A DNA stretch of 64,000 nucleotides from positions 124,001-188,000 of the forward strand of contig JODI01000001.1 of assembly GCA_000720805.1 (NCBI GenBank). Reading direction: 5' to 3'. Positions 1-7,993 of the stretch are shown here, one piece after another (position 1 is the stretch's first letter; every line of letters begins with the position of its first letter). The notes under the pieces were generated by a model that was given only the letters and a program-made list of their open reading frames with translations, ran no database searches and was not told the origin of the DNA. Source of the stretch: Streptomyces violaceoruber (GTDB taxonomy: Bacteria > Actinomycetota > Actinomycetes > Streptomycetales > Streptomycetaceae). Made by a program: the position numbers and the translations under genes.

Positions 1-738
1 GCCGCCCGTCCCCTCGTCGGCGACGATCTCGCCCTTGGTCCGCGGCGGACGCCGGGTCGCGGTGTCCACGGCCGACCGGGCGCCGGCCGGACCGACCTGC
101 GAGGCCTCGATACCGAGGTCGGCCAGGTCCAGGGTCTCCAGCGGCTTCTTCTTGGCGGCCATGATCCCCTTGAAGGAGGGGTAGCGGGCGTCCCCGGAGC
201 GGTCCGTCACCGAGACGACGGCCGGCAGGGCGCCCTCGATCCGTACGGTCGCGCCGTCGCCCTCGCGCCGGCCCGTCACCGTTCCGTCCTGGACCGCCAG
301 GTCCTCCAGGTGGGTGACGGCGGGGACGCCCAGCCGTTCGGCCAGCATCGCCGGTACGACGCCCATGGTGCCGTCCGTCGAGGCCATCCCGCACAGTACG
401 AGGTCGAACCCGTGCCGCTCGATCGCCCGGGCCAGCACGAGCGACGTACCGAAGGCGTCACTGCCCTCGATGTCGTCGTCGCTGACATGGATCGCGGAGT
501 CACCGCCCATGGCCAGCGCCTTGCGCAGGGCGTCGCGGGCGTCGTCGGGGCCGACGGTGAGGTAGCTGACCTCGGCGTCGGCGTCCGACTCGGCGAGGCG
601 CAGGGCCTGCTCGACGGCGTACTCGTCGAGTTCGGACAGCAGTGAGTCGACCGACGCCCGGTCGGTGGTGCCGTCCTCGGTGAAGGTGCGGTCCGCCGTG
701 GCGTCGGGGACGTGCTTCACACAGACAATGATCTTCAC
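1..738 (-). CDS. etfB: Electron transfer flavoprotein beta subunit (3' end beyond window)
   Basis: Takes electrons from acyl-CoA dehydrogenases as half of the ETF alpha/beta heterodimer and passes them to the respiratory chain. The start is a GTG at 738 preceded by a well-spaced CAGGAGGG. The N-terminus reads MKIIVCVKHVPDATADRTF, the typical ETF-beta opening, and DYAVEQAL-like and VPAMLAERLGVPAVTH-type segments follow at about residues 40 and 120. The 246 visible codons have no stop, so the C-terminus lies outside the window; the family is usually 250-265 residues, so little is missing. It is transcribed divergently from the ligase at 882. Its position beside eight acyl-CoA dehydrogenases suggests it is their electron acceptor. 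An etfA gene is expected just beyond the left edge but cannot be seen. Confidence 0.93.
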   Translation of the reverse strand, partial: MKIIVCVKHVPDATADRTFTEDGTTDRASVDSLLSELDEYAVEQALRLAESDADAEVSYLTVGPDDARDALRKALAMGGDSAIHVSDDDIEGSDAFGTSLVLARAIERHGFDLVLCGMASTDGTMGVVPAMLAERLGVPAVTHLEDLAVQDGTVTGRREGDGATVRIEGALPAVVSVTDRSGDARYPSFKGIMAAKKKPLETLDLADLGIEASQVGPAGARSAVDTATRRPPRTKGEIVADEGTGG

Positions 739-767
739 GGCGCCCTCCTGTGGTTCAATGAGTGTTA

Positions 768-789
768 ATAGTTAACTATATAGATCGGC
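768..789. promoter_or_regulatory. AT-rich palindromic operator candidate between etfB and the 882 operon
   Basis: ATAGTTAACTAT at 768-779 is a perfect 12-bp palindrome. The overlapping TAACTATATAGATCGGC at 773-789 recurs with one mismatch at 42686-42702. The block is strikingly AT-rich in a GC-rich genome and lies between two divergent catabolic transcripts. A regulator operator or promoter core is inferred. Confidence 0.6.
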
Positions 790-881
790 GCAACGCGAGG
801 TCTCGCGTTTAATCCGTCGAATTGGTTGACTGATTGCGCTGATAGCTGGAAGATCTGGGCACTGAGCCGCGAGGAGGCGCC

Positions 882-2204
882 ATGGTCGGTGACAGGGACA
901 CCGCTGACAGGTACTTCGAGCCCCAGGTGGAGACCATGCCCCGCGAACAGTTGCGCGCGCGGCAGGAGGAAAAGGTCCTGGAGCTCGTCGAGTACGTCTA
1001 CGCCAACTCGGCCTTCTACCGCGAGCTGTGGGACGAGCACGGGGCCCACCCGCGTGACATCCGCTCCCTGGAGGACTTCCGGGCCCGGATTCCGTTCATC
1101 ACCAAGGACATGATCCGCGCCTACCGGGCCCGCACCGGCGATCCCTTCGCCGGCCTGCTCTGCGTCCCGGTCGAGGAGCTGACCTCGGTCTCGTCCAGCT
1201 CCGGTACCACCGGAGACCCGGAGTTCTTCGCCGAGATCTGGCAGGACGCCCCGCCCCTGGTGACCGCGCAGGTGCGTGACCTGTGGGAACTGGGCCTTCG
1301 GCCCGGGGACCGGGTGCTGAGCCCGCCCGGCACCTTCCGCAACTTCATGGACGCCGGCTTCCAGGCGCTGGGCGCGGTGGTCATCGAGGTGGACACCTGG
1401 ATGGGGAACATGCCCGGGGTCGTCGAGGCCCTGCGCACCTACCGCCCCGCCTACCTGCAGATGATGTATCCGCAGATGGTGGAGCTGGAGCACCTGGCCG
1501 AGAAGACCGATCTGAGGGAAGCCTTCTCCTCCCTCAAGGGCGCCTCCTGCGCCGGCCAGCCCTTGAGCCGGAAGATGCGCGATCGGATCCGCGACGACTG
1601 GGGGATCGACGTGTACGAGTACACCAGCGCCGCCGACACCGGCACCGCCTGGGAGTGCCGCGAGCACGACGGCTTCCACCTCTGGGAGGACACCGTCTTC
1701 GCCGAGTGCGTCGAGGTCGACGAGCACGGCTGGCGTGACGTTCCCGAGAGCGACCTGGGTGAACTGGTCGCCACCGACCTGGACAACCGGGCCGCGCCGT
1801 TGATCCGTTACCGCAGTGAGGACCTGGTCCGCCTCTCCAGGGACACCTGCGGCTGCGGCCGCACCCACGCCCGCATGTGGGTGGCCGGACGGCGCGGCGA
1901 CGAGACGGTGGTCCAGGGACGCTCCGTGGTCCTGCGGGACGTCTGGCAGGCGGTGGAGGACCAGCCGGAGACCGTCGCGGGGGTCTTCCAGATCGTCCGG
2001 GACCGGCGTGAGGTCGACGAACTGCGGCTGCGCGTCGGCTACGACCCCCATCTCACCGGCGACGTCGACGCCCTGGCCGGGCGTTTGGGCGAGGCCGTGC
2101 GCGAGCGGACCGGAGTCAAGCCGGTGCTCGACATGCGCCCCGAGGAGGACCTGTTGAAGACCATGACGAGCGTCGCAAAGTTCCCCCGGGTGGTGAAGCG
2201 CTGA
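882..2204 (+). CDS. PaaK-like AMP-dependent acyl-CoA ligase
   Basis: Phenylacetate-CoA-ligase-type adenylating enzyme, expected to activate a carboxylic acid to its CoA thioester in the cytoplasm. The ATG at 882 follows GAGGAGG. The phosphate-binding loop is SSSSGTTGDPE (residues 104-114), matching PaaK SSGTTG but with acidic residues where many ligases have Lys or Thr. YRSEDLV (310-316) and the Cys/His cluster CGCGRTHARM (323-332) are PaaK hallmarks. Its 440 residues are normal for the family. The stop overlaps the next start in TGATG, so the downstream ligase-like gene is translationally coupled. It is the first gene of the 882-7944 operon and the likely entry step. The true substrate is unknown and phenylacetate is not implied. 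Confidence 0.85.
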   Translation: MVGDRDTADRYFEPQVETMPREQLRARQEEKVLELVEYVYANSAFYRELWDEHGAHPRDIRSLEDFRARIPFITKDMIRAYRARTGDPFAGLLCVPVEELTSVSSSSGTTGDPEFFAEIWQDAPPLVTAQVRDLWELGLRPGDRVLSPPGTFRNFMDAGFQALGAVVIEVDTWMGNMPGVVEALRTYRPAYLQMMYPQMVELEHLAEKTDLREAFSSLKGASCAGQPLSRKMRDRIRDDWGIDVYEYTSAADTGTAWECREHDGFHLWEDTVFAECVEVDEHGWRDVPESDLGELVATDLDNRAAPLIRYRSEDLVRLSRDTCGCGRTHARMWVAGRRGDETVVQGRSVVLRDVWQAVEDQPETVAGVFQIVRDRREVDELRLRVGYDPHLTGDVDALAGRLGEAVRERTGVKPVLDMRPEEDLLKTMTSVAKFPRVVKR

Positions 2205-2923
2205 TGGCCCGCGCCGACACCCTGGCCCGGGCCAGGACACTGGACCGCCCCGAACTCGCCTACCTCCTGCGCTTCCCCACCGCCGACGGCATGCGGGACC
2301 TGGAACTGACCTGGGCGGAACTCGCCCGGGACACCGAGTGGGTCACCGCACGGCTGCGGGAGCACGGTCTCGCCGCCGGGCAACGGGCCCTGCTGACCGC
2401 CTCCGGCTTCGAGGGCTTCTGGGGCCACGCGGTGATCGGCGCCCTGCGCACGCTGAAGGTGCCGTACGGCATCGCCGAGGCCATGGGCTGGGACCACCGC
2501 CGCACCGCGGTCTTCCACCGCGAGCTGAACCCGCACGCGGTGATCGGCCTGTCGGCTCAGACGCTGGAGGGGCTGGCCGGCACGGCGGACGTCGGTGAGA
2601 TGTTCCGCGCCACGTCGGTGGTGCTGGCCCGGCCGGCCGCCGTACCGCTGCTGCGCGGGGTGGGGGTGACGGCCTCCGTGATCTCGGCCGTGGGACCGGC
2701 CCTCGCCCTGGAGTGCCCCGAGCGGACCGGCGCGCACGTCAACGCCGCCGAGTGGCGGGTCGGCGAGCGGGACGGACAGCTGACCGTGGCGGCGGGGGAG
2801 GGGCGCGTGTCGTCGCTCGACGAGACACCGCTCTCCATCGCGGGCCGCGTCGTCGCGGGCCGGTGCGCCTGCGGCAGCGAGGACCCGCGGGTGCTGCTCG
2901 CCGAGGCCGACCGGCCCTCCTGA
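2204..2923 (+). CDS. Ligase-like accessory protein without the adenylation core
   Basis: A 239-residue protein coupled to the upstream PaaK-like ligase by a 1-base overlap. The N-terminal half (LTWAELARDTEWVTARLREH, then ALLTASGFEGFWGHAV) resembles the first subdomain of acyl-CoA synthetases. The C-terminal GRCACGSEDPR resembles the Cys-rich segment of PaaK enzymes. The central SGTTG loop, the YRSED block and the C-terminal lysine domain are all absent. It could be a non-catalytic partner or allosteric subunit of the 882 ligase, or a remnant kept by coupling. The reading frame is intact and codon use matches its neighbours, so decay is not obvious. Function is unknown. Confidence 0.6.
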   Translation: MARADTLARARTLDRPELAYLLRFPTADGMRDLELTWAELARDTEWVTARLREHGLAAGQRALLTASGFEGFWGHAVIGALRTLKVPYGIAEAMGWDHRRTAVFHRELNPHAVIGLSAQTLEGLAGTADVGEMFRATSVVLARPAAVPLLRGVGVTASVISAVGPALALECPERTGAHVNAAEWRVGERDGQLTVAAGEGRVSSLDETPLSIAGRVVAGRCACGSEDPRVLLAEADRPS

Positions 2924-2930
2924 CAGGCCC

Positions 2931-3027
2931 GATGGACCCCGATGGGCCCTGATGGGCCCCGATGAACCCGGACAGACCCGATGGATCCGATGGACCCGAT
3001 GGACCCGATGGACCCGATGGACCCGAT
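2931..3027 (+). repeat. Tandem 9-10 bp repeat (GATGGACCC-like) before the SDR gene
   Basis: About ten degenerate copies of a 9-10 bp unit run from just after the stop at 2923 to just before the ribosome-binding site of the next gene. The first copies are 10 bp (GATGGRCCCY) and the later ones exactly 9 bp (ATGGACCCG). In the frame of the SDR the 9-bp copies read MDPMDPMDP, but AGAGGAG at 3028-3034 points to the later ATG at 3041. Confidence 0.9.
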
Positions 3028-3040
3028 AGAGGAGTTGAGC

Positions 3041-3952
3041 ATGACCGAAGGAGTGGTCGACGGCCGGGTCGTGGTCGTCACCGGCGCCGGCAACGGGATC
3101 GGCCGGGCACACGCCCTGGCGTTCGCCGCGCACGGGGCGAAGGTCGTGGTCAACGACCTGGGCGGCGGGCGCGACGGGGCGGGCGCCTCGGCCGGGCCGG
3201 CGCAGACCGTGGTCGACGAGATCGTCGCGGCCGGCGGCGAGGCGGTGGCCAACACGGACGACATCTCGACCTGGGAGGGCTCCGCGCGCCTCGTCCAGCA
3301 GGCCGTGGACACCTACGGCGGCCTGGACGTGCTGGTCAACAACGCCGGCATCCTGCGTGACCGGATGATCGTGTCGATGACCGAGCGGGACTGGGACAGT
3401 GTGATCGCCGTCCACCTCAAGGGCAGCTTCGCCACCCTGCACCACGCCGCCGCGTACTGGCGGGAGCGTGCCAAGGCCGGCCACGGCAACGACGCCCGGG
3501 TGATCAACACGACGTCTCCGTCCGGCATCTTCGGCAACCCCGGTCAGTCCAACTACGGCTCCGCCAAGGCCGGCATCGGCAGCCTCACGATCATCGCCGC
3601 GGCCGAACTCGCCCGCTACGGCGTGACGGTGAACGCCATCGCGCCCACCGCGCTGACGCGGCTGACCGAGGACATCGAGATGATGAAGCAGGCCGCCGAG
3701 AGCCAGGACCTGACTCCCGAGGCCATCTCGCCGCTCGTGGTGTGGCTGGGCTCGGCCGCCTCGCGGGAGGTCACCGGCCGGGTCTTCGGAGTCGTCGGCA
3801 ACCGGATCACCGTACTGGAGGGCTGGGTCAACGGCCCCGGCGCGAGCGCCGACACCCGCTGGACCCCGGACGAGCTGTCCTCCGTCGTCCCCAACCTGGT
3901 GGCCAAGGCGGCTCCGAACGCCGACGCCCTGGGCAACCGGAACGGAGCCTGA
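3041..3952 (+). CDS. Short-chain dehydrogenase, MFE-2 / Hsd4A-like hydroxyacyl-CoA dehydrogenase
   Basis: NAD-dependent SDR expected to oxidise a 3-hydroxyacyl-CoA. TGAGNGIG at residues 14-21 binds the cofactor, VVVNDLGGG (36-43) is typical of the dehydrogenase domain of multifunctional enzyme 2, and VNNAG sits at 99-103. The catalytic Tyr172 and Lys176 are in NYGSAKAG, with the Ser in INTTSPSG. At 303 residues it is longer than FabG types and similar in length to actinobacterial Hsd4A proteins. The start was placed at 3041 because AGAGGAG lies 6 bases upstream; an in-frame upstream extension would only translate the tandem repeat. It is followed after 3 bases by the DUF35 gene. A close paralogue is at 14473-15384. 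Confidence 0.85.
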   Translation: MTEGVVDGRVVVVTGAGNGIGRAHALAFAAHGAKVVVNDLGGGRDGAGASAGPAQTVVDEIVAAGGEAVANTDDISTWEGSARLVQQAVDTYGGLDVLVNNAGILRDRMIVSMTERDWDSVIAVHLKGSFATLHHAAAYWRERAKAGHGNDARVINTTSPSGIFGNPGQSNYGSAKAGIGSLTIIAAAELARYGVTVNAIAPTALTRLTEDIEMMKQAAESQDLTPEAISPLVVWLGSAASREVTGRVFGVVGNRITVLEGWVNGPGASADTRWTPDELSSVVPNLVAKAAPNADALGNRNGA

Positions 3953-3955
3953 GCG

Positions 3956-4396
3956 ATGACGAGGACACAACGACCGGTCGCCGAGGGTCTGTTCACCTGG
4001 CCCCCCGCCGCGGGCCCGCTCCGACTGATCGGCTCGCAGTGCGCGGTGTGCCACCTGGTGAGCTTCCCGGCCGCCGCGACCTGTGTCCGGTGCGGGAGCG
4101 ACGAGTCGAAGGAACGGCTCCTGGCGGACCGCGGCACGCTGTGGACGTACACGACCCAGGACTTCCGCCCGCCGTCCCCGCCGTACGACGGCCCGGAGGC
4201 ATTCGAGCCCTACGCCGTCGGGTACATCGAACTTCCCGGCGAGCTGCTGGTCGAGGCCCGGCTCACCGAACCCGACCCCGAGAAGCTGAAGATCGGGCAG
4301 GACATGCGACTCACGCTGGTGCCGTACACCGTGCAGGACGACGGCACCGAGGTCATGACGTTCGCGTTCGCCCCGGCCGAGGAGGAGACACCGTGA
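3956..4396 (+). CDS. DUF35 zinc-ribbon / OB-fold protein, partner of the downstream Ltp
   Basis: A small acyl-CoA-associated protein of 146 residues. It has a rubredoxin-like zinc ribbon (CAVC about residue 30, CVRC about residue 44) followed by an OB-fold containing GTLWTYTTQDFRPP and FEPYAVGYIEL. In steroid catabolism DUF35 proteins pair with Ltp thiolase-fold proteins to form retro-aldolase complexes. The adjacent Ltp gene overlaps this stop codon by three bases (GTGA), which supports obligate pairing. The catalytic chemistry here is inferred from that family and was not tested. Confidence 0.85.
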   Translation: MTRTQRPVAEGLFTWPPAAGPLRLIGSQCAVCHLVSFPAAATCVRCGSDESKERLLADRGTLWTYTTQDFRPPSPPYDGPEAFEPYAVGYIELPGELLVEARLTEPDPEKLKIGQDMRLTLVPYTVQDDGTEVMTFAFAPAEEETP

Positions 4397-5541
4397 CCGA
4401 GGCCGTCATCATCGGGGTGGGACTGCACCCCTTCGGCCGGTTCCCCGGCAAGCCCGCGCTGGACATGGGCGCGGACGCGGTACGGCTGGCACTGGCCGAC
4501 GCCGGCGTGAACTGGCCGCAGATCCAGGGCGGTTACATCGGCAGCTACGAGGTCGCCAACCCGGACGCGATCGTCGGCCGGCTCGGTCTGACCGGCGTAC
4601 CCCTGCGCGGTGTCTTCAACGGCTGCGCGACGGCCGGTACGGCGGTGGCGCTGGCCGCCCGCGCCATCGAGAGCGGTGAGCACGACCTGACCATCGCGAT
4701 CGGCCTGGACAAGCACCCGCGCGGCGCGTTCGCCGCCGACCCGTCCGTGGCGGGCATCCCCTCCTGGTACGGGCAGACCGGACTCTTCCTCACCACCCAC
4801 TTCTTCGGCATGAAGATCAACCGCTATATGCACGAGCACGGCATCTCCCACGAGACGCTCGCCCGCGTGGCCTCGAAGAACTTCCGCAACGCGGCGGGGA
4901 ATGAGAAGGCCTGGCGCCGGACGCCCCTCACGCCCGAGGAGGTCCTCGCCTCCCCGGTCCTCAACTACCCCCTGCGCCAGTTCATGTACTGCGGCCCGAA
5001 CGAGGGCGCCGCGGCCGTCGTGATGTGCCGGGCCGACCAGGCCCACAAGTACACCTCCACCCCTGTACGGGTCCGCGCCACCGCCCTGCGCAGCCGCAGG
5101 CTCGGCGCGTTCGAGGTGCAGAGTCCGTCGTTCCCGGTCGGAGAGCCCGTGGACAGCCCGAGCGTGGACGCCTCACGGGAGGCGTACGAACGGGCGGGCA
5201 TCGGCCCCGAGGATGTCGACGTCGCCCAGCTCCAGGACACCGACGCCGGATCGGAGATCATCCACATGGCGGAGAACGGCCTGTGCAAGGACGGCGAGCA
5301 GGAACGCCTCATCGCCGAGGGCGCCACGGAGATCGGCGGGCGGCTCCCGGTCAACACCGACGGGGGCTTGCTCGGCAACGGGGAGCCGATCGGCGCGTCC
5401 GGGCTGCGCCAGATCCACGAGATCGTGCTCCAACTGCGCGGTGCGGCGGGCACGCGCCAGATCCCCCGCACACCGCGCGTCGGCTACACCCACCTGTACG
5501 GCGCGCCCGGCGCGTCGGCGGTGACGATCCTCTCGACCTGA
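4393..5541 (+). CDS. Thiolase-fold lipid-transfer protein (Ltp) / retro-aldolase subunit
   Basis: A 382-residue thiolase-superfamily protein of the SCP2/Ltp type, starting at a GTG that overlaps the DUF35 stop. FNGCATAG places a Cys at residue 78 where thiolases carry the nucleophile. The C-terminus contains NTDGGLLGNGEPIGASGLRQ and GYTHLYGAPG, replacing the usual GHPxGATG and CGG loops. With the DUF35 protein it probably cleaves a tertiary beta-hydroxyacyl-CoA by a retro-aldol route, as described for Ltp2 with its DUF35 partner in cholesterol side-chain degradation; true thiolysis is the alternative. The two downstream acyl-CoA dehydrogenases are in the same operon. Confidence 0.8.
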   Translation: MTEAVIIGVGLHPFGRFPGKPALDMGADAVRLALADAGVNWPQIQGGYIGSYEVANPDAIVGRLGLTGVPLRGVFNGCATAGTAVALAARAIESGEHDLTIAIGLDKHPRGAFAADPSVAGIPSWYGQTGLFLTTHFFGMKINRYMHEHGISHETLARVASKNFRNAAGNEKAWRRTPLTPEEVLASPVLNYPLRQFMYCGPNEGAAAVVMCRADQAHKYTSTPVRVRATALRSRRLGAFEVQSPSFPVGEPVDSPSVDASREAYERAGIGPEDVDVAQLQDTDAGSEIIHMAENGLCKDGEQERLIAEGATEIGGRLPVNTDGGLLGNGEPIGASGLRQIHEIVLQLRGAAGTRQIPRTPRVGYTHLYGAPGASAVTILST

Positions 5542-5587
5542 CATCGAGATCGACCTGAGATCGACCCGAGAGCAGCAGGGACCCGCG

Positions 5588-6832
5588 ATGGAACAGGACA
5601 TGCAGGACTTCGCCGCCGAGGCGCGCCGCTTCCTCGACGCCCATGTGGCGAAGGCCCCCGACCGCACCGCCGTCACCTGGGGCGAGGGCGACGACTCGAT
5701 GGCGTACTTCAGCAGCCTCCCGCCCGACGAGGAGCGGGAGTTCGTGCAACGCGCCCGGGAGTGGCAGCGGATCCGCTACGAGAACGGCTTCGGCTGGGTC
5801 ACCGGACCGGTGGAGTACGGCGGCCGGGGCCTGACCCCCGTCCACGACCTGCTCTACGACGCCGTCGAGTCGGAGTACGACGTCGCCGACACCGGTGTGC
5901 TCGGTGTGATCGGCCTGGGCATGATCGGGCCGACGATCCTGGCCCACGCCCAGCCCCACATCAAGGACCGCTGGCTGCCGGCGATGTACCGCGGGGACGC
6001 CATCGCCTGCCAGCTGTTCAGCGAACCCGGCGCCGGATCCGACCTGGCCAGCGTGGCCACCCGGGCCGTCCGGGAGGGCGACGACTGGGTGCTCAACGGG
6101 CAGAAGGTGTGGACGTCGGTCGCCCAGCACAGCCAGATCGGCCTCGCCCTGACCCGTACGAACCCGGACGCGCCCAAGCACCGCGGCATCACCGCCTTCC
6201 TGGTCCCCATGGACGCCCCAGGCGTCGAGGTACGGCCGCTGCGGCAGATGACCGGCGGCGCCGACTTCAACGAGGTGTTCCTCACCGACGTCCGCATCCC
6301 CGACGACCACCGGCTCGGCGAGGTCGACGGCGGCTGGACGGTCGCCCTGACCACGTTGATGAACGAGCGCGCGACCGTCGGCAGCGAGGGAGTCGGGCCG
6401 GTGGCCGCCGCCCTGTCCCCGGACCACCTCTCGGCGCTCATGCGGGCCACCTGGACCTGGGACGACCGCGCCCTGCGCGCCCGTCTCGCGGAACTCCTGG
6501 TGGACGTCCTGGCCACCGGTCACCTCAACGCCCGCGCCCTGCGCAAGCTGCGCGCCGGGGTCGCGCCGGGCCCCGAGATGTCCGTCTCGAAGCTGATGTA
6601 CGGCCAGAACCTCACCCGGGCGGCGCACTTCGTGTCCGACGTGCTCGGCCCCCGCATCATCGCCGACACCGGCCGGTGGGGCACCTACGCCTGGACCGAA
6701 CTGCTCCTGGCCACCCCGGCGTTGCGCATCCTCGGCGGCACCGAGGAGATCATGAAGAACATCCTCGCGGAACGCGTCCTCGGCCTGCCCAAGGAACCGG
6801 TGACCACCGCTGCCAAGGAGGTGCGGTCGTGA
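5588..6832 (+). CDS. Acyl-CoA dehydrogenase (candidate alpha subunit of a heteromeric pair)
   Basis: FAD-dependent alpha,beta-dehydrogenase of 414 residues. WVTGPVEYGGRG, QLFSEPGAGSDLA and GQKVWTSVA are classic ACAD flavin and substrate-loop motifs. The C-terminal block reads RILGGTEEIMKNILAERVLG, so the position of the MCAD-type catalytic Glu (YEGT) is Gly and the base may lie elsewhere. The gene directly overlaps the second ACAD at 6829 (GTGA). Adjacent, divergent ACAD genes of this type form alpha2beta2 heterotetramers in actinobacterial steroid degradation. An internal TTCAAC-type extension beside the substrate helix (DDSMAYFSSLPPDEE) makes it longer than the partner. Confidence 0.88.
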   Translation: MEQDMQDFAAEARRFLDAHVAKAPDRTAVTWGEGDDSMAYFSSLPPDEEREFVQRAREWQRIRYENGFGWVTGPVEYGGRGLTPVHDLLYDAVESEYDVADTGVLGVIGLGMIGPTILAHAQPHIKDRWLPAMYRGDAIACQLFSEPGAGSDLASVATRAVREGDDWVLNGQKVWTSVAQHSQIGLALTRTNPDAPKHRGITAFLVPMDAPGVEVRPLRQMTGGADFNEVFLTDVRIPDDHRLGEVDGGWTVALTTLMNERATVGSEGVGPVAAALSPDHLSALMRATWTWDDRALRARLAELLVDVLATGHLNARALRKLRAGVAPGPEMSVSKLMYGQNLTRAAHFVSDVLGPRIIADTGRWGTYAWTELLLATPALRILGGTEEIMKNILAERVLGLPKEPVTTAAKEVRS

Positions 6833-7944
6833 CCGCCGACGAGAGCGAACTGCGGGAACTGCGGGCCTCCGTCAGGGAGTTCCTGGAGGCCAAGTCGCCC
6901 GAGGAAGCGGTGCGCAAGCTGATGGAGAGCGAGCCGCGCTTCGACCCGGCGGTGTGGTCCCAGGCGGCCGACCAACTGCGCCTGCCGGGCCTGGCGATCC
7001 CGGAGGAGTACGGCGGCGACGGCTTCGGTCTGGTCGAACTCGGCGTCGTCCTGGAGGAGATGGGCCGTGCGCTGTTCTGCGCCCCCTTCTTCGCCACCGT
7101 CCTCCTGGCGGCCCAGGCCCTGCTGGCCTCGGGGGACCAGGAGGCCTGTGCGCGCCATCTTCCCGGCATCGCGGCCGGACGGACCACGGCCACCCTCGCC
7201 GTCGCCGAGGACCACGGCTCCTGGGACCCCGCCATGGTCTCGGCGCGCGCCGTGCCGGACGGCGACGGCGGCTGGACGCTACGCGGCCGCAAGTGCTTCG
7301 TCGTCGACGGTACGACGGCCGACCTGATTCTCGTCGTCGCCCGTACCGTCGCCGGACCCACCCTCTTCGCCGTGGAGCGGGACACCACGGGACTCGCGGC
7401 GGAGCCGATGGAGACCCTGGACGCCACCCGGGCCATGGCCCGGCTGACCTTCGACGCCGCGCCCGCGACCCTCGTCGGGGCGCAGGGAGCGGGCGGGCGC
7501 ATCATGGCCAAGGTCCTCGACATCGCCTCGGTGGGACTGGCCGCCGAGCAAGCGGGCGGGGCGCGCCGGTGCCTGGAGGCGAGCGCGGAATACGCCCGGG
7601 TCCGTCATCAGTTCGGCCGGCCGATCGGCTCCTTCCAGGCGGTCAAGCACAAGTGCGCCGACATGCTCGTCCAGGTGGAGTTGGCGGAGGCGGCGAGCCG
7701 GGAGGCCGCGCTGCTCGCCGACGAGGGCTCGGACGAGTTCCCGGTCGCCGCCGCGGTGGCACACGCCTGCTGTTCCAAGGCGTACATGGCCGCGGCCATG
7801 GAGAACATCCAGGTCCACGGCGGTATCGGCTTCACCTGGGAGCACCCCGCCCACCTGTACTTCCGGCGGGCGAAGTCCTCGCAACTCCTCTTCGGCGGCC
7901 CGGCGGTGTACCACGAGCGGCTGTTGGACCGGCTCGGTATCTGA
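6829..7944 (+). CDS. Acyl-CoA dehydrogenase (candidate beta subunit)
   Basis: A 371-residue ACAD starting at a GTG inside the previous stop and preceded by AAGGAGGTG. LPGLAIPEEYGG, RVRHQFGRPIGSFQAVKHKCADM and VHGGIGFTWEHPAHLYFRRAKSS define a subfamily shared with the genes at 30101 and 37780. The usual SEPxxGSD loop is replaced by AVAEDHGSWD, and no IYEGT-like catalytic motif is present near the C-terminus. The protein therefore probably depends on the 5588 partner for an active site. It is the last gene of the 882-7944 operon. Confidence 0.87.
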   Translation: MTADESELRELRASVREFLEAKSPEEAVRKLMESEPRFDPAVWSQAADQLRLPGLAIPEEYGGDGFGLVELGVVLEEMGRALFCAPFFATVLLAAQALLASGDQEACARHLPGIAAGRTTATLAVAEDHGSWDPAMVSARAVPDGDGGWTLRGRKCFVVDGTTADLILVVARTVAGPTLFAVERDTTGLAAEPMETLDATRAMARLTFDAAPATLVGAQGAGGRIMAKVLDIASVGLAAEQAGGARRCLEASAEYARVRHQFGRPIGSFQAVKHKCADMLVQVELAEAASREAALLADEGSDEFPVAAAVAHACCSKAYMAAAMENIQVHGGIGFTWEHPAHLYFRRAKSSQLLFGGPAVYHERLLDRLGI

Positions 7945-7993
7945 CGTCGCCCGAGCGGTTCGGCGCGCGATCGTCATCGACCCGCTGCTGTGC

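Noticed and set aside
768..779. KstR-type (TnnAACnnGTTnnA) steroid operator
   Set aside because: The palindrome is ATAGTTAACTAT, with GTTAAC rather than AACnnGTT, and no TetR-type KstR gene is in the window.
2981..3040. N-terminal Met-Asp-Pro repeat as part of the SDR protein
   Set aside because: The best Shine-Dalgarno points to the ATG at 3041 and SDRs normally begin there. Kept only as a finding.
2039..4054. Long minus-strand open frame opposite the ligase-like gene and SDR
   Set aside because: It mirrors well-supported plus-strand genes, has no family similarity and no ribosome-binding site. High third-position GC creates such antisense frames.
5761..7944. Plus-strand frame running through both ACAD genes
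   Set aside because: Its upstream part is an out-of-frame shadow of the first ACAD; only the part from 6829 is real.
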